Shown here: piece by piece, positions 49,201 through 62,568 of the stretch
Layout: every line of letters begins with the position of its first letter
Numbering within the stretch: the first letter of the stretch is position 1
Source of the DNA: Cylindrobasidium torrendii FP15055 ss-10
Taxonomy: Eukaryota > Basidiomycota > Agaricomycetes > Agaricales > Physalacriaceae
Assembly: GCA_000934385.1 (NCBI GenBank)
Contig: KN880454.1
Coordinates: 120,829 to 184,828 of the forward strand
Reading direction: 5' to 3'
Length of the DNA stretch: 64,000 nucleotides
Notes under the pieces: model-generated
What the model saw: only the letters and a program-made list of their open reading frames with translations
The model's database searches: none
What the model was told of the DNA's origin: nothing
Translations under genes and position numbers: made by a program

Positions 49201-51546
49201 CCCAACTGTTCACGTCCCTCAGTTTGCGCGAGAATCGACAAGCTCGCTATCTTTTGCTCAACCTAGCCAAACACTTTCCACAGGCATGTTATTACTTGTG
49301 CATTGAGAAGTGGGGCTAATTAACATTCAGGGCCTGTTCTTCCATATTCGCACGACGCGCGACGAGATCATCAGGGCTCGGCAGTCTTCTGTAGCTCGCG
49401 CATCGGCAGCTGTAGCGAATTCGAGTGCCATGCAGGTCGATTCAACCAGCGGGATGCCCGAACCAGATCCCACTCGTTCAGGTGTGTTGAATGATTGATC
49501 CTAACCAAAGAACTGCGGCTAACAATGCGCTAGCTCACGACCATATGGAGGAAATCGTCCAGCTGTTGAAAACAGCCTTCCCATTACTGGTACTTGGATT
49601 AGAGACGATGATGGAACAGATGACGCGGATCGCGAAGCCCTCGCCCGAGGAAGAATGTTACCGAGTTATGGGTGCCCTACTCAGTGATGCGACGCAGGTT
49701 CGTTTTATGAGCTTGCACCCCGTCTTAACACTCAGCCTCGCGATAGCACTTCCTTGTACGCATGAACTCACCCGGAGACCCAGAGGAACTAGGTCCGACG
49801 CTGAGAAACACACTTGAGCGGGTTCGCGGCACCCTGGCTGGTACTATAAGGGTGAGAGTGGGCTTGACCTTGGAGCTGGTTTTTGCTGACGGTTCAAAAG
49901 ACTGACTTCGAGCGGGACTTCGGTCCGGCGGATCTCACCTTGTCGCAGTATATAGCAACTCTCCAAGACTGGCGGAACAAATGCGAGCGATGGCTAGACG
50001 GGCGTCCAAAGGCCGTGGCACTAGACACAGCAAACCATTACCTCACGGAATTCCAGTATGGTAAAATTGACGAGATCGAGGTTCCAGGACAATACACCGA
50101 GGTTTGCATACCACCATGGTCGACCATTTCCCGCTGACAATCCGCAGGACAAGGACAGCAATCAGAACTTCGTGCGTATTCAGAAGTTTGCGTCCAAGTA
50201 CGAGAACTCCCGGATGAATTGTGCGGCACACAAGAGGGTCATCATGATTGGAAGCGACAATGCAAAGTATCCCTTTGTCCTACAGTATTCGAATCGTCTC
50301 AATCGACGGGAGGACAAAGTTATGCAACTGTTCCGAAGCTTCAATGGGTACGTCCTGTACCATCTATTTCATTCATAGACTCTGAACTGCACAGCATTCT
50401 CGAGCGCAAGAAGGAGACAAGGAAACGGGCGCTTCAATTGAGCGTTCCTGTCGTTATCGCTTGTAGTCCTACCTTCCGACTCTACCAAATGGATCGGTCT
50501 TTCGTAGGCATGACGGACATATTTGACCAGTGGTGTGCGCAGCGTGGAGTGCCGCGGGACCAACCTCTCATGGATAGTGCCAAACGAGTCGGTACCATGC
50601 TGAAGGAGGTCAAGGCTACCAACGGGAATGTACGTGGATGAAGCTTTCTTCGATCATGCAGGCCGCTGAGATGACTTTTGTAGCCTTCTAAGCAGGAATA
50701 CATCGCAATGAAGAAGCTCATCTTCGACGATATCACTGCAAATCTAGTGCCCGACGACATCATCAGCAAGGTGTGTATTGTCACGCTAGTTTTGAAGGCA
50801 TGTTGTTGAGCGCGTTGACAGTTCATGCTTCGGTCTATGGCTACGTCCGCAGACCTTTGGCGGATGCGCAAGCAGTTCACAATGCAAGTTGCGGGCGCAA
50901 GCTTCCAGTCTCATTCAATCTTCATGGGAGGACGGTACCCTCGCGTCTTCCAAATATCGAGAGAGAGTGGCACGATTTACAGCACGGACATGGTGCCCGG
51001 TAAGTCCATGCCACTGGTGAGGATGATGCGCGCTAACTTTCTTTGTAGTGATGGCCTCCACCAACGATCCCCGCTTCGGAACGGCCGCGGAGTTGGCGCC
51101 ATTCAGGTTGACACCGAATATGCAGCACTTCATGACACCAGTGTTCATTGAAGGCCTGCTCACTACAGGGTTGATGTCCATAGCGCGCGCAGTGTCCGAT
51201 CCTTCATCCCAGCTCGAGCATCATCTCACGTTGTTTTGTCGGGAGGAGGTCATAACATGGTACCGTTCGCGAGGGGTGGACCCAGAGACCGTGTTTGCCC
51301 AGATTCGTCCTTGGGTGACGGTGAATATCAAGCAGGTGTTCGACAGGATTACTGGCATTAGTTGCAAGATCGAACGGGAGCAGGTCAGTTGCTTTGAACT
51401 TTTCATAGATGCAAAGTTGACAATGTTTGCAGTCCGGGCAGAGTCTCACAGTTCCCATCGTACAGACAGCCTCTTCGTTGATTTCGCATGCGACAAACCC
51501 AATCACGCTGGTGAAGATGGGAGAGACGTTTTATCCATGGTTCTAG
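40220..51546 (+). CDS. tra1: Tra1/TRRAP-like PIKK pseudokinase, SAGA and NuA4 subunit
   Basis: Tra1 is the activator-binding scaffold of the SAGA and NuA4 acetyltransferase complexes. About 11.3 kb with roughly 13 introns encodes about 3,550 residues, close to the yeast size. The N-terminus (MASPATFSGSRVANVADIEQ) starts a long HEAT-repeat array containing ATKHLVEVMRQGRLLAPNSL and RILGKLGGRNRRVL. Exons 44298-46346 and 46368-49319 are long; the latter carries the FAT region ([40 protein letters not shown]). The kinase-like domain lacks the DRH and DFG catalytic motifs (it reads MGGRYPRVFQISRESGTI), as expected for Tra1. The FATC end, after the last intron, is LISHATNPITLVKMGETFY followed by PWF and stop. 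One intron (49284-49330) is GC..AG. Confidence 0.96.
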
Positions 51547-51953
51547 GCGGGGCTTGCCTCATTTTTGTTGTCTGTTGTGCTCTATATCGCATTCCTAGCA
51601 TCGCTTGCACTGTTTGTATCTACTGTATATTTAGCAATCAACTTCTGTGGAATCTTGTCCAGCGTTGTAGGTATTGCCATATTGATACGTGAGGTGGCTG
51701 CAGGTCCAAAGGGCTAGGCCACGTCGTCGACGTCGCTCGTCGGGTGCCACTACCAAATACTGTGCCGAGGAAGACTATCCCCGAAAGATAAACTTGCAAA
51801 GGGCTCTATCGTGGTCTAACGGGATACAACCAATGACTGAGCTACTGCCAAGTATATCATAGCGTTCTGAAATAAGCGTACGGCGTGTAATTCTGCGATG
51901 CCAATGATATTATGTATTTGACATCTGTGTAACAAGGCTTAGCCTGGCTTAGC
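51547..51953. other. Convergent 3' region between TRA1 and the bromodomain gene
   Basis: 407 bases separating two convergent stops, probably the two 3' UTRs. No further gene is seen. Confidence 0.4.
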
Positions 51954-53225
51954 TCATCGATGCATAAGAGCAGCTTCTGTATTCAGGAAATCGGACATGA
52001 CATGGTCGGTTTCTGCGCGCATCTGACACGAGAGATGAGTACATGTACTGTAATGAGGACGCGAAACGAACGTTCTGAGACATGGCATAGACTGACGAGC
52101 CAGGCCTGTTGTACATGATGGCATTGGCGAAAAGTAGGTTGAGGTCACGGCGATACTCAAGGGAGTTGGTGATGAGACCATCCTTGACCTTGTTCTTGAT
52201 TGTTCGGAGGTCCATTGGACGCTTGACGATGTCATGGTAGTCCGGAGCCTCTGATGCACGAATAGGCGCCTGGAAGATGTTGCCATCCTTAAGCTGGGCG
52301 ATGCGGTGGTGGACTGGAGTGATGATGGACTGGAAGCGTTTGGATTCAGGATCGACCTTGCGCCTCGCCTTGGTCGCGTCTTCATCATTCGCAGACTGCG
52401 AGCCTTCGCGCACGCGTTTTTTGTCGCGCGCGTCTGTGTCGAGGACCGATGCTTTGCGCTTACCGCGGCGCGTGGTGCCACTCTCTGTCTCCTCGGACGC
52501 GTCCTGCACGTCGACGTTGCCATCAGTAGTCTCGGCGCGGCGGTCCCTGTCGGATGTTGGTTTCGTCACTGTAGGCGCCCGGTTTCGGGTTGAGCGACGG
52601 GGTGGCTCTTCATCCTCTTCAACATCGTCTTTAGTATCGCCTATAATTTCCATAGCATTAACGTCCTCCGTTTTTTGCCATTTTCCACTCTTGATGTCGT
52701 CAATTTCTGCAGTAAGTTTCCTGCGTAAAGATTGAGCAATGTTAGACGGACTGTCGGTGCACTCACTTGAATATGGCCTCGTCTTTCAAGGCAAGTGCTT
52801 GGAGATGTTCGAAGTGGGCAATACAAAGCCGCTTGACGAGTTCACCGCTTCCTGTCGCAAGGTAAACAGAGGCAGCGTAAAGAATTGGGCATGCAGACCT
52901 TCGTTGTCTGCACTGTAGTCGGTGAGCCAGGCTCAGGCTGCGTAGAGTAGACCTACGCTTCCAAGTCTGCGTCCTTGAGAAGGGCAGCGTGGATAAGTTG
53001 ACAAGCCTGTGCTGTTCATAAAATCATTCACACTGGGTGAACGGGAAGACTGACCTGTACGGTAAACGTCTTTGGCTGTGCGAGTAACGCGTTTTTCTGC
53101 AGCAAACGCGCCACTTCTGTCCAGTCCTCGCCCAGGCTGTACGCTGCTTGAGAAAGTAACAGTCTATCGCGCGTCGACAGTGCAGAGACATCGGTCCCCG
53201 CCCGCCTCGCCGCTCGCGTAGCCAT
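51954..53225 (-). CDS. BRD8/Bdc1-like bromodomain protein, likely NuA4 subunit
   Basis: The N-terminus MATRAARRAGTDVSALSTRD, LLLSQAAYSLGEDWTEVARL matches the BRD8-type start (STRERL..A....G..W..V). After a helical part (LVKRLCIAHFEHLQALALKD, KLTAEIDDIKSGKWQ) comes a long charged linker with basic clusters (GKRKASVLDTDARDKKRV). The single bromodomain follows: ITPVHHRIAQLKDGNIFQAP, then EAPDYHDIVKRPMDLRTIKN, LEYRRDLNLLFANAIMYNRP and the acetyl-lysine-binding Asn region MYNRP. The last exon reads MRAETDHVMSDFLNTEAALM with end HR, found after removing an intron with donor GTTCGT. In S. pombe the homologue Bdc1 belongs to NuA4. It is divergent from Pep4, 127 bases apart. Confidence 0.78.
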
Positions 53226-53352
53226 CGTAGGTGTAAGTTTAAGTTGATAGGTGGGTGATTTGACGTAAGCCGCAATGGTGACATCATGTTGCCTATTTGA
53301 ACTCGTCGCCAGCCGAGCCAAGCTTCCTTCCGACCACCATCTCCTGGCTGCC
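53226..53352. promoter_or_regulatory. Compact bidirectional promoter (bromodomain gene / Pep4)
   Basis: Only 127 bases separate the two divergent start codons, so both genes must use overlapping promoter DNA unless their transcripts start inside the neighbouring gene. No distinct element stands out. Confidence 0.4.
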
Positions 53353-54874
<1,522 letters not shown>

Positions 54875-55496
54875 TCATGCTACCTTTAACTGATGGACGT
54901 GACGGATGTACGATAGTGACTCAGTCGTTTACTCAAGCCTTGTACATGGAGGATTTGATAGCGCAGTAATCGAGGATGCTAACTTAACCTATATTGTTGC
55001 CTGGTCGGGTAATATTTGAATTGAGCTATGAGCTGAGCAGGTTGCGCTGCACGATGTGTGCATGAACCTCAGGCATTTCGTGGCAGTTAGGGAACGGTGC
55101 CAATGAGATTTGAATATTCATCTCGTGGATTGTTATTGCGTCTTTGTTTACTCATGGTCCACGGAATTAAAAGCAGCTACATAATGTTGTGCATATTCTG
55201 CGGCTTTCTGCTCGCTCTCTTCCCATCGCTCAGAGCCATGACCCATCCTCGATTGAAGTTGCACCGTTCAACGTTCAACGTTCAACTTTCACATATTGTT
55301 TAAAGGATACCTTGTATTTCGCTTTTGTGAACGTACCAAAGACGCTAGTAAGACGATTGAAAACGATGTGGCATGAGAGAACGAGGCAGTCGAGCAGGCT
55401 GCTCAATCGAGGAGTCAACATAGCTATCCACGTGATCGTTACACGACCGCGAATCAGCCGGCGGCAGCTGGACTCGTTGTCTTGCTACTTCCTGCC
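54875..55496. other. Intergenic stretch with a short GTTCAAC repeat
   Basis: Between Pep4 and the POT1-like gene. Near 55266-55290 the unit GTTCAAC occurs three times in a row. No gene is visible. Confidence 0.45.
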
Positions 55497-58400
55497 ATGG
55501 CACCGAAACGCAAGTCCGGTTCTTCAAACGAACGCCCCTCCAAACGGAAACGCATCTCTTCGGAAGACGTGTTCGACAACGTAGCTCACGAAATTCCCAT
55601 CAGCCAACTCTCAAATGGAAGTTGGAAGGACGCATATATCGCGGGCGAGATTGACATTATACGCGACATCAAAGGCGGCGGACGCATGATCACGATACGC
55701 TCGAAGGAAGGAAAGTTGATTCACAGAATCGAGGTAGAATTTGGCAAAGCCGCGAACGAGAAGCTGAGCAATATCATGCGGCCAGAGGGACAGACCCCCG
55801 CGAGTTCGAAGATCTTGCTCAAGGCCAATGACACAATCCAGCTCGCGCTGAGAGGCATGGTTTGGAATGGCCAACGCAAGAGCATCGAGTGTGGGGAAGA
55901 GCAACAATTCTGTCTCAAAGTTATTGGAGGGAGTGCGATGGGGAAGGTCTTTAGCACATTTGATAAAGGTCCGTGCTCCTGCCGTCCTCGCCTGCGAGAC
56001 GACGCTGATGGAAATCAGTCAATCCAGGTGCTTCCAATGCCTCAGGCCCCAGCGAGTCCTCAGTTGGTTTACAAACCAATGAGGCTTCGTCCATACCTTC
56101 CAGCAGCCGTTCCAACTCTGTCCCCCAACCTGTTACTCCGGCACCTACTGTGCGCGAGACTATCGCGAAACAAGACACAGTACAGCCCATAACGCCAACC
56201 AAACCACATCTCATTTATACGCCGCAACTTGTGACGCCAGTTTCTAGTAGGAAACCCTTGAAGGCAGCTCTGCCTCTGCAAGCATCTACCTCTTCCCGCC
56301 CCTCTGTCGTCGGTAAACCGTCCGTCATTGGGCAGCCCCCTGTAAGTCCTGTCATGTCCTTCGTATCTTCACTAACTTCATTATAGCAAGGGTACATGCC
56401 GCTTGCAGAAATCAAGCAAGACCATAGGTCATATGAGTTCTGCCTCATTGCTGTTGTCGAGGAGGCAAAATGCAGACTGACGCGAACCGGTATGTTGATC
56501 ATATGCGACTTGGCACGCTGCTGACTGAAAGAAAGACTGGATGTGCACCGTTGCTCTCACGGACCCATCACTGGAAAGGATCACAGTGTGCCTATTTGCT
56601 GAACGCGAGTGCTGGCTCCCCCCTCTGAAGCGAGGAGACCCAGTAATCCTCTTGCATATTAAGGTACGTCTGGATGTTACTGGTGTGACTGCTCTCACCA
56701 GTCACCCAGCCGCAAGAACGGAATACGATGTGGAAAGGGTTCAAGAACAAATACCAGTGGGCAGTCTTCAATTCGGCGAAGAACAACTTTTCTCCCACTT
56801 TCTTGAATGATCCTCCTCCAGAACTAACTGAAGCTGAGAGCTACAGATACAACGCTCAGATAAATCCTTTCTACGCCTCTCCGACTGAGGCAGAGCTCCA
56901 ATATTGCCGTAGACTTGGCCAGTGGTGGGAAGCCTCGCATGCACGAGAAGACAATGAAATTATTGTGCAAGTACAAGGCGGTAGTGGGGGATTCTTTCAC
57001 GGTGGAGGCTCCGGTGAAGGGACTGTTGGGCGCGGAGCTTCATCAACAAAGCGCTTTCATCGTACCATATCCGAAGCCCAGCCTGGAATCCAGCCAAAAG
57101 GCTTTATGGACACAACTGTTGAGGTATTTGTTTCTGCCTCTCCAGCCATAGTGTGTTGGCTGACATTACCGTCATGAAGGTTCTACATATCTCTGACAAC
57201 ATGTATGGTAGGATGATGTTTGTAACGGATTACACGACAAACGCCATGCTCGCCGAACTCACTTATAGTTGGTGCATTGAAGAACTTCGCGGTGCGATTA
57301 TGGCTATTGAAGTGGATGGAGACACACCAATCGAAGACCTGGTCACTGTCGGCGGATTTTACAAGATTGAGAATTTACGGATCAAATTTGCTACATCTGG
57401 AGCTATTGAAGGGCGACAACGAGAGACCCACAAGATACGGGGGATTCCTATCGATCAGAGGTCGAGTTACCCTCATCTAGATGCGCTCCTCAGGTATGTC
57501 GTTCCCCTTTGGTTCGTTCTGATGCTAAACATGACAAAGGCGGCGAGAGGCAATTCATGGTGTACAAAACTCGCATCCTCCTGCTGCACTCAAGATTGAA
57601 TCGAGACACGATGCTCGCGGTGCTTCACTGCCACTGAATGGTGCTCCTCTGCCGCTCAGCGGCGGCGAAGGAGCCTGCAGCACCATCTCGGCTTTACTTC
57701 CCGATGTCTTCGTCAACTGTGTAGCAGAGGTCCGTTAAGTATGTCTTCGTGAAACCGTTGACTTTAACTCCTTTTGCTGCAGGTCGTTGAGTTCGACGGT
57801 TGGGAAGATCAACTCAGGATATGTGACTATACGAAGAACGAGAGTCTCTGCGAGCCGTACAGCCAACACGACGCTCTAAACGGAATGGTCCTTACGATAC
57901 ACCTGAACCACCAAGCGACGAAACAGAAAGCTAGCGAATTCAAGCCTGGGGATGTCTTCCTATTCAAAGTCAAGATGAAGATCATCAGTGGGGGGAGAGT
58001 TCGAGGATATCTTAACAGTGCCAGTCCTTTTGTGCGAGTCATCGAGGGAGGCGGCTTTACGGACTCGTTGCTCGCTTTGCGAAGGTGCGCAATGAAAAGC
58101 GTCCCGTGACACTTACTCACAAGAGGTAGACGCAAGGCAGTCTTGACGGGAAGTCCTACTGAAGAGGCATGCGACAAGGATATTAAGGTCAAGGAGCAGT
58201 GCGTGTCCCCTCAGCGGGATCTTCTCTACTCTTCTAATCAGGCTGTAGGCCTGTTCTTGAGAAGAAGCCCGACCCTGTGTCGGAGGTCGCAGCTCCCACC
58301 ATAAACGTCACTACAAAGTCTCCAACAATCAACTTGATTGAGCGCATGTGCAAGAACGTGCCAGCCTCGATTATTGCACAGGTTGGTCAATTCGCGTATA

Positions 58401-59678
58401 CATGCGCGTTACGAACTTATGTTGGTGCTAGGTTATTGGGTACGACGAGGACACGCATATCCTGTTCGTTGCGGACTATACTTCGTCAAAGCATCTTCTC
58501 GGTGTTTGCGAAGGAAATTGGCTGGACGGTTGTCTTTTGCCTATTCAGACGCGTACCGATAAAGAGATGGACGATGCAGCGTCGCTAGATAGAGGAGACT
58601 TCTGCTTGATTGACAAAGTAAAGCTCAACGATGCCGCTGATGGGAACTTGCCGTATCGCGTTCTGGGCTCATTGGAACCACAAACCGAGTGCAGCATCCA
58701 GAAAGTGTCGTTTCAGGGCGTGTACAAGTCGAAGATTGAGACTCGGGTATCGTAAGTACTTGGTATTCCCGTTTCTTGGGTGCTTATTTATGATGATCAT
58801 AGCCGGAGAAGACAGTTAGAACCACAGAAGGGCCAGGACAGGTGAGTGATCTCTGGGTGTCTCGTGCAGCTGCTTAAATTGTCACTAGAGACTCCAAGAA
58901 GAATACCCCAAGGTTGGCACCCCTTGAGCGCGGGGAATCAAGTACTGAATATATTGCCCGCAGAGTGAAAAGGTCGAGAAAATCTGATTGTTTGACGACA
59001 AGAAGCGAGGCGTCCCCATTAAAGTCAGTCAATGCATCGGATTATCATTTCTTTTTCTCGTGTGTGACTGAAATCGCACCAGAAGGACACAGCAGAGTCA
59101 ACCGTGGGGTGCATACAAGGATATGACATTGGCAGAACTCGCGGAAACGAAGGAAAGCGGCTGCTACAAGGTCATCGCCCACATTGAGAACTTTGGGAAA
59201 GACTTGCGAGAAAGCGTGGTGCAATGCCGTGATATGTGAGATATTGCCATGTTTTATCTTGGCCGAACGCTAACAGCGTGCGTTACAGACCAGCAGAGAA
59301 AAGAATGACCTGCGAGGAGTGTGTCGACGACCCAGGACATCTAGCCTATATCTTTGAATGCGAACTTGCTGACGGTGATGAGGAGGTGCAGGCATTCGTT
59401 AACGATCAAGTACGTTCAGAGATTGTTGAAGAGACGGACGGGCGCTCATCTGGTCTCAGAGTCTAATCCTGGCGGATTTGAAGCGTGTGCAACTCCAATG
59501 CGACAAAATAGCGTACATTGCGTTCAAAGAGAGACTGCGGCCAATACTGGGGGACAACTGGGGAAGCGAGCCAGCCCCGACCTTGGTTTTCTATATCAAG
59601 ACGATGGTCGAGGGCGAGAGAGTAATGCATTGCATTCAGGCCTATCATGAGGAAGAAATATCGGGTACATCAGACTAA
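55497..59678 (+). CDS. pot1: POT1-like multi-OB-fold telomere end-binding protein
   Basis: The basic N-terminus MAPKRKSGSSNERPSKRKRI leads to an OB-like unit (WKDAYIAGEIDIIRDIKGGG, RMITIRSKEGKLIHRIEVEF). After a Pro/Ser linker comes a POT1-type Telo_bind block: YMPLAEIKQDHRSYEFCLIA, VVEEAKCRLTRTGDWMCTVA with LTDPSLERITVCLFAE and LPPLKRGDPVILLHIK, then KNKYQWAVFNSAKNNF. A second OB follows (KVLHISDNMYGRMMFVTDYT, VTVGGFYKIENLRIKFATSG). Two further OB-like units are LRICDYTKNESLCEPYSQHD and HILFVADYTSSKHLLGV. The C-terminal part has LAELAETKESGCYKVIAHIE and a CEECVDDPGHLAYIF Cys pair, recalling the POT1 OB3/zinc region. About 15 introns interrupt the gene; several junctions remain tentative. Order and motif spacing fit POT1; telomere binding is inferred. 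Confidence 0.65.
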
Positions 59679-60016
59679 TCAATTACAGTATACAGCACAG
59701 CACGATTTAAATCACTGTCTCTATGAACCCATTGAAGCCTTCAAGGATGACTTGCGACCTCTGCTTATTGTGTGTTGCACATATTGCAGCCCTCAACGTC
59801 AACATTCACGTTCAACCGTGGAGTTGATACCGATAGATATATAGGTGTTCTCTCCTTGGAGTGTTGTAACAGGCGACATCTAAGTTTACTAACCAGAGGC
59901 GAGAGAAAGGTGACACGCAAGATTGCCTGTAATACAGTCGTGTCGACAGTAGTCATAGTGGTAGGGAGCAGGAGAGCATACAACATAGCATACAACATGT
60001 AATGGTAAGACACATC
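59679..60016. other. Convergent 3' region (POT1-like / RPL5)
   Basis: Probably two 3' UTRs. No gene is seen; the short frames are AT-rich and unrelated to known families. Confidence 0.4.
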
Positions 60017-61038
60017 TACTCGTCGTCCTCTTCCGCCGCTGCGCCAGCGCCGCTTGCGTGGAATTTCTCGATCTTCTCCGCAATGCGAGCTTTGCGCTGC
60101 GCGTGTGTGAGCTTGGCGGTGCTGTACTTCTTGCTCTCCGCGGTCCAGTCCTGGGTCTTCTCGGTGGGCTTGAAGACGGGGTCCTCACGAATGGCAGCGT
60201 AAGCGTTGGTGAAGATCTCCTCGATGTCTTCAGAGCCAACACCGTCGGCAAGGTAGGTAGAGAACTGCTTCTTGAAGCTACGATGAAATCAGTCCAACTG
60301 CCGATTAGAGGGAGGACCTGTAACGCACCGTTCGTCATCCTCCTCCTCAAGAGACTCCATGTACTCCGCAACGTGGCCACCATAGATGTACTTCTTGAGA
60401 ACCTCAGCATCGAGCTCCTTGCCCTCCGCATCGAAACCGGGGAAGCGCTTGTCGGAGTGGGGGATATAGAGACCACCATCCGATGCACCCTTCATTGCGC
60501 CAAACACACGGGATCCGGTGGAAGTGCGCTTGAGACCGACATCAAGGAAACACTTGAAGGGGCGGGGCGCGTCCTCTTCCTCGAGCGCTTCGGTTATTTG
60601 GAGAGTGCCATCCGGCTCCTCAACACCCGCGTACTTGTCGGCCAGGCCAAGTTTTGTGAGTGCACGGCGCGCAACGAGAAGGCCAGTTGCGTAGGCGGCA
60701 GTCCAGTTGGTAAGACCGTGGTTGATGCCATAGCGTGGGAGTTCTTTTGACCGCGCAGCGGTGAGGACAAAGTCACCCTGGATGCGAGCATAGACGATTT
60801 GGCAGATAACCTCAGTGTTGGTGAAGCGGACTACGAGGCGGTACTTGGGTGCGTTGCTGATCTGGATGTCAGCTGCGCTGGAAAGCGCTTGATTTCGCCG
60901 CACGCACTATTTGTTCTTCGCCTGGGTCACCAACCGCTTGCGAGCGTAGTAGTCGGTCTTTCCCTCCCTTCGGCGGCGGTATTTCACCTGGAACCGCGAG
61001 AAGTATGCGTCAGTCTTGACGGTTTTGATGAAGGGCAT
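60017..61038 (-). CDS. rpl5: 60S ribosomal protein L5 (uL18)
   Basis: It carries 5S rRNA into the large subunit. The protein starts [40 protein letters not shown], and after the first coding intron (acceptor GATCAG) reads [80 protein letters not shown] and [19 protein letters not shown], then [20 protein letters not shown], ending in an acidic EEDDE tail. Length is close to 300 residues, usual for the family. A strong acceptor (TTTTTTGCAG) ends directly before the ATG and a GTAATTTAT donor lies at 61179, so a 141-base 5'-UTR intron (61039-61179) is likely, as often found in ribosomal-protein genes. Confidence 0.96.
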
Positions 61039-61798
61039 CTGCAAAAAATGCGTTCAGCATTCCATCCAGATCGTGCGATGCCATCCAGCGTTGGCGTCCA
61101 TCCTGGCATCCCAGAAATGCGAAGAATGCGGTTCCATGCGTCTGAACATCGGTTTGTGCGGCATTGGAGCATAAATTACCTTGAGGGAAGGTCTTGAGGT
61201 GGGGAGGCAGCGTCGAGGGACAAAAAATCAGAGGTGAATGCAAGTGCCTGCCGGGTCTGCGCGCGTGATCTGGGGATATCGATAAGCCCTGACTTTCACA
61301 CCTCTCGCGGAGACATGGCATTCGCATTGCCTTCCTCATAAACTGGAGGATGTGCAGTATTAATCAATACTATTTTGGAATGTACAATGCCCATGGACAA
61401 CCAACAGTGTTGCTACTGAATCCTGTCTAGTGACATTTTCTGGAGTCATTCGAAAGTCATTTGCACTCGACGTATCAAAAGTGAGTAAAGTACTGGGTCT
61501 TAGACTTGTTCAGCACCGATGGCCTTACTATGATGTTGACTTCAGATAGCGACGGCGCGCCTTCTACTCTACGTCTATTATCAATTATCAACAGTCTATT
61601 TGTGCGTCAATTACGCGTAGGTCATGCATCATCAATGGACTAACACTTCAACCAACTTGTCGCAACGGCTTAGCATTGCTTTTGAAGAAACTCGAGAGCT
61701 TTTGTGCATTCCATAACTTAGAGTCCGAGTCGATCAGCTCACACGGCGCATCGGGACGAGTTCGGGGCTATGCAATTGCGGCTTACCTGTCGACCACG
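61039..61798. other. Divergent promoter region (RPL5 / RBM42-like)
   Basis: Contains the predicted RPL5 5'-UTR intron (61039-61179, minus strand) and the promoters of both genes. No C/D snoRNA pair (a C box is missing) or H/ACA element was found inside the intron. Confidence 0.4.
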
Positions 61799-62568
61799 AT
61801 GAGCTCCAACCCCTACTCGAACCCTTACGGCTATGCCTCCACACACGAACAATCCTCGTACCAACAAGGATACAGCGCTGGACCATATCCAGCTGCAGGC
61901 TCTTCTTCCCAGGTTCCTGCAAACGCCTATGAATATGACGTTGGCATTGTCGCCCAACAGAGCGTTTATGTACCAGGCGCGATGATCGACAAGCGTGGTG
62001 GTGCTGGCGGCAAGATTGCCAAAGGAGGGAAGCGTACCACCGTCTTACGAAAGGGAGGAGGGAAGACCTGGGAAGACCAGACGTTACTCGAGTGGAATCC
62101 TTGTGCGTCGCATGCGTCAGACTGCTTCTTGGCTTACCATCGTCTACAGCATGGTTCAGACTGTTTGTTGGTGATCTAAGCAATGATGTATCCGACGATG
62201 TCCTTGCGAATGCTTTCAATGTGTACACATCGTTCCAGAAAGCGCGCGTCATTCGCGACAAGTTGAGTGGCAAGGTGAGTCTCATTCACAATCCATCGAC
62301 TGTCGCTTACATACTGCCAGGCCAAATACGGTTTCGTGGCTTTCGCTGACCCGGAAGATTTTCTTAAAGCCTGGAAGGAAATGGATGGTACGATCGAATC
62401 TTATACGTTTTGGTTAGTGCTGAACTTGGAGCAGGTAAATATGTTGGAAACAGGCCTGTCAAGCTCAAGAAGGCAGACTCTACTGCGATTCGACCTGTTG
62501 AAATCGGCCAGCGCAAAGCCAAGCAGCTTGACCGTGATTTGAAGAAGAACAGGCACAAGCCGTATTAG
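61799..62568 (+). CDS. RBM42-like RRM protein
   Basis: An N-terminal Tyr/Ser/Gly/Pro-rich stretch (MSSNPYSNPYGYASTHEQSS) and a Lys/Gly-rich part (GKIAKGGKRTTVLRKGGGKT) precede a single RRM: the first strand FRLFVGDLSNDVSDDVLANA (RNP2), FNVYTSFQKARVIRDKLSGK, AKYGFVAFADPEDFLKAWKE (RNP1 with YGFVAF), and MDGKYVGNRPVKLKKADSTA. The C-terminus is basic (RKAKQLDRDLKKNRHKPY). The layout, and the EWNPxxFRLFVGDLxNxVxDDxL signature, match RBM42, an RNA-binding protein linked to splicing and stress granules. Introns begin near 62100, 62275, 62388 and around 62412. An upstream in-frame ATG at 61676 would add a poorly conserved extension, so 61799 is chosen. Confidence 0.85.

Noticed and set aside
50219..51181. 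Active kinase domain in TRA1
   Set aside because: The DRH and DFG motifs are absent, as in all known Tra1/TRRAP proteins.
55266..55290. Triplicated GTTCAAC as a telomeric or satellite repeat
   Set aside because: It is only three short units, unrelated to TTAGGG, and likely chance or a minor promoter element.
59889..60488. 199-codon Ser/Arg-rich minus-strand frame
   Set aside because: It is an alternative frame of RPL5 on the same strand.
61039..61179. Box C/D snoRNA inside the RPL5 5'-UTR intron
   Set aside because: A CTGA-like box is present near the 3' end but no matching C box (RTGATGA) was found.
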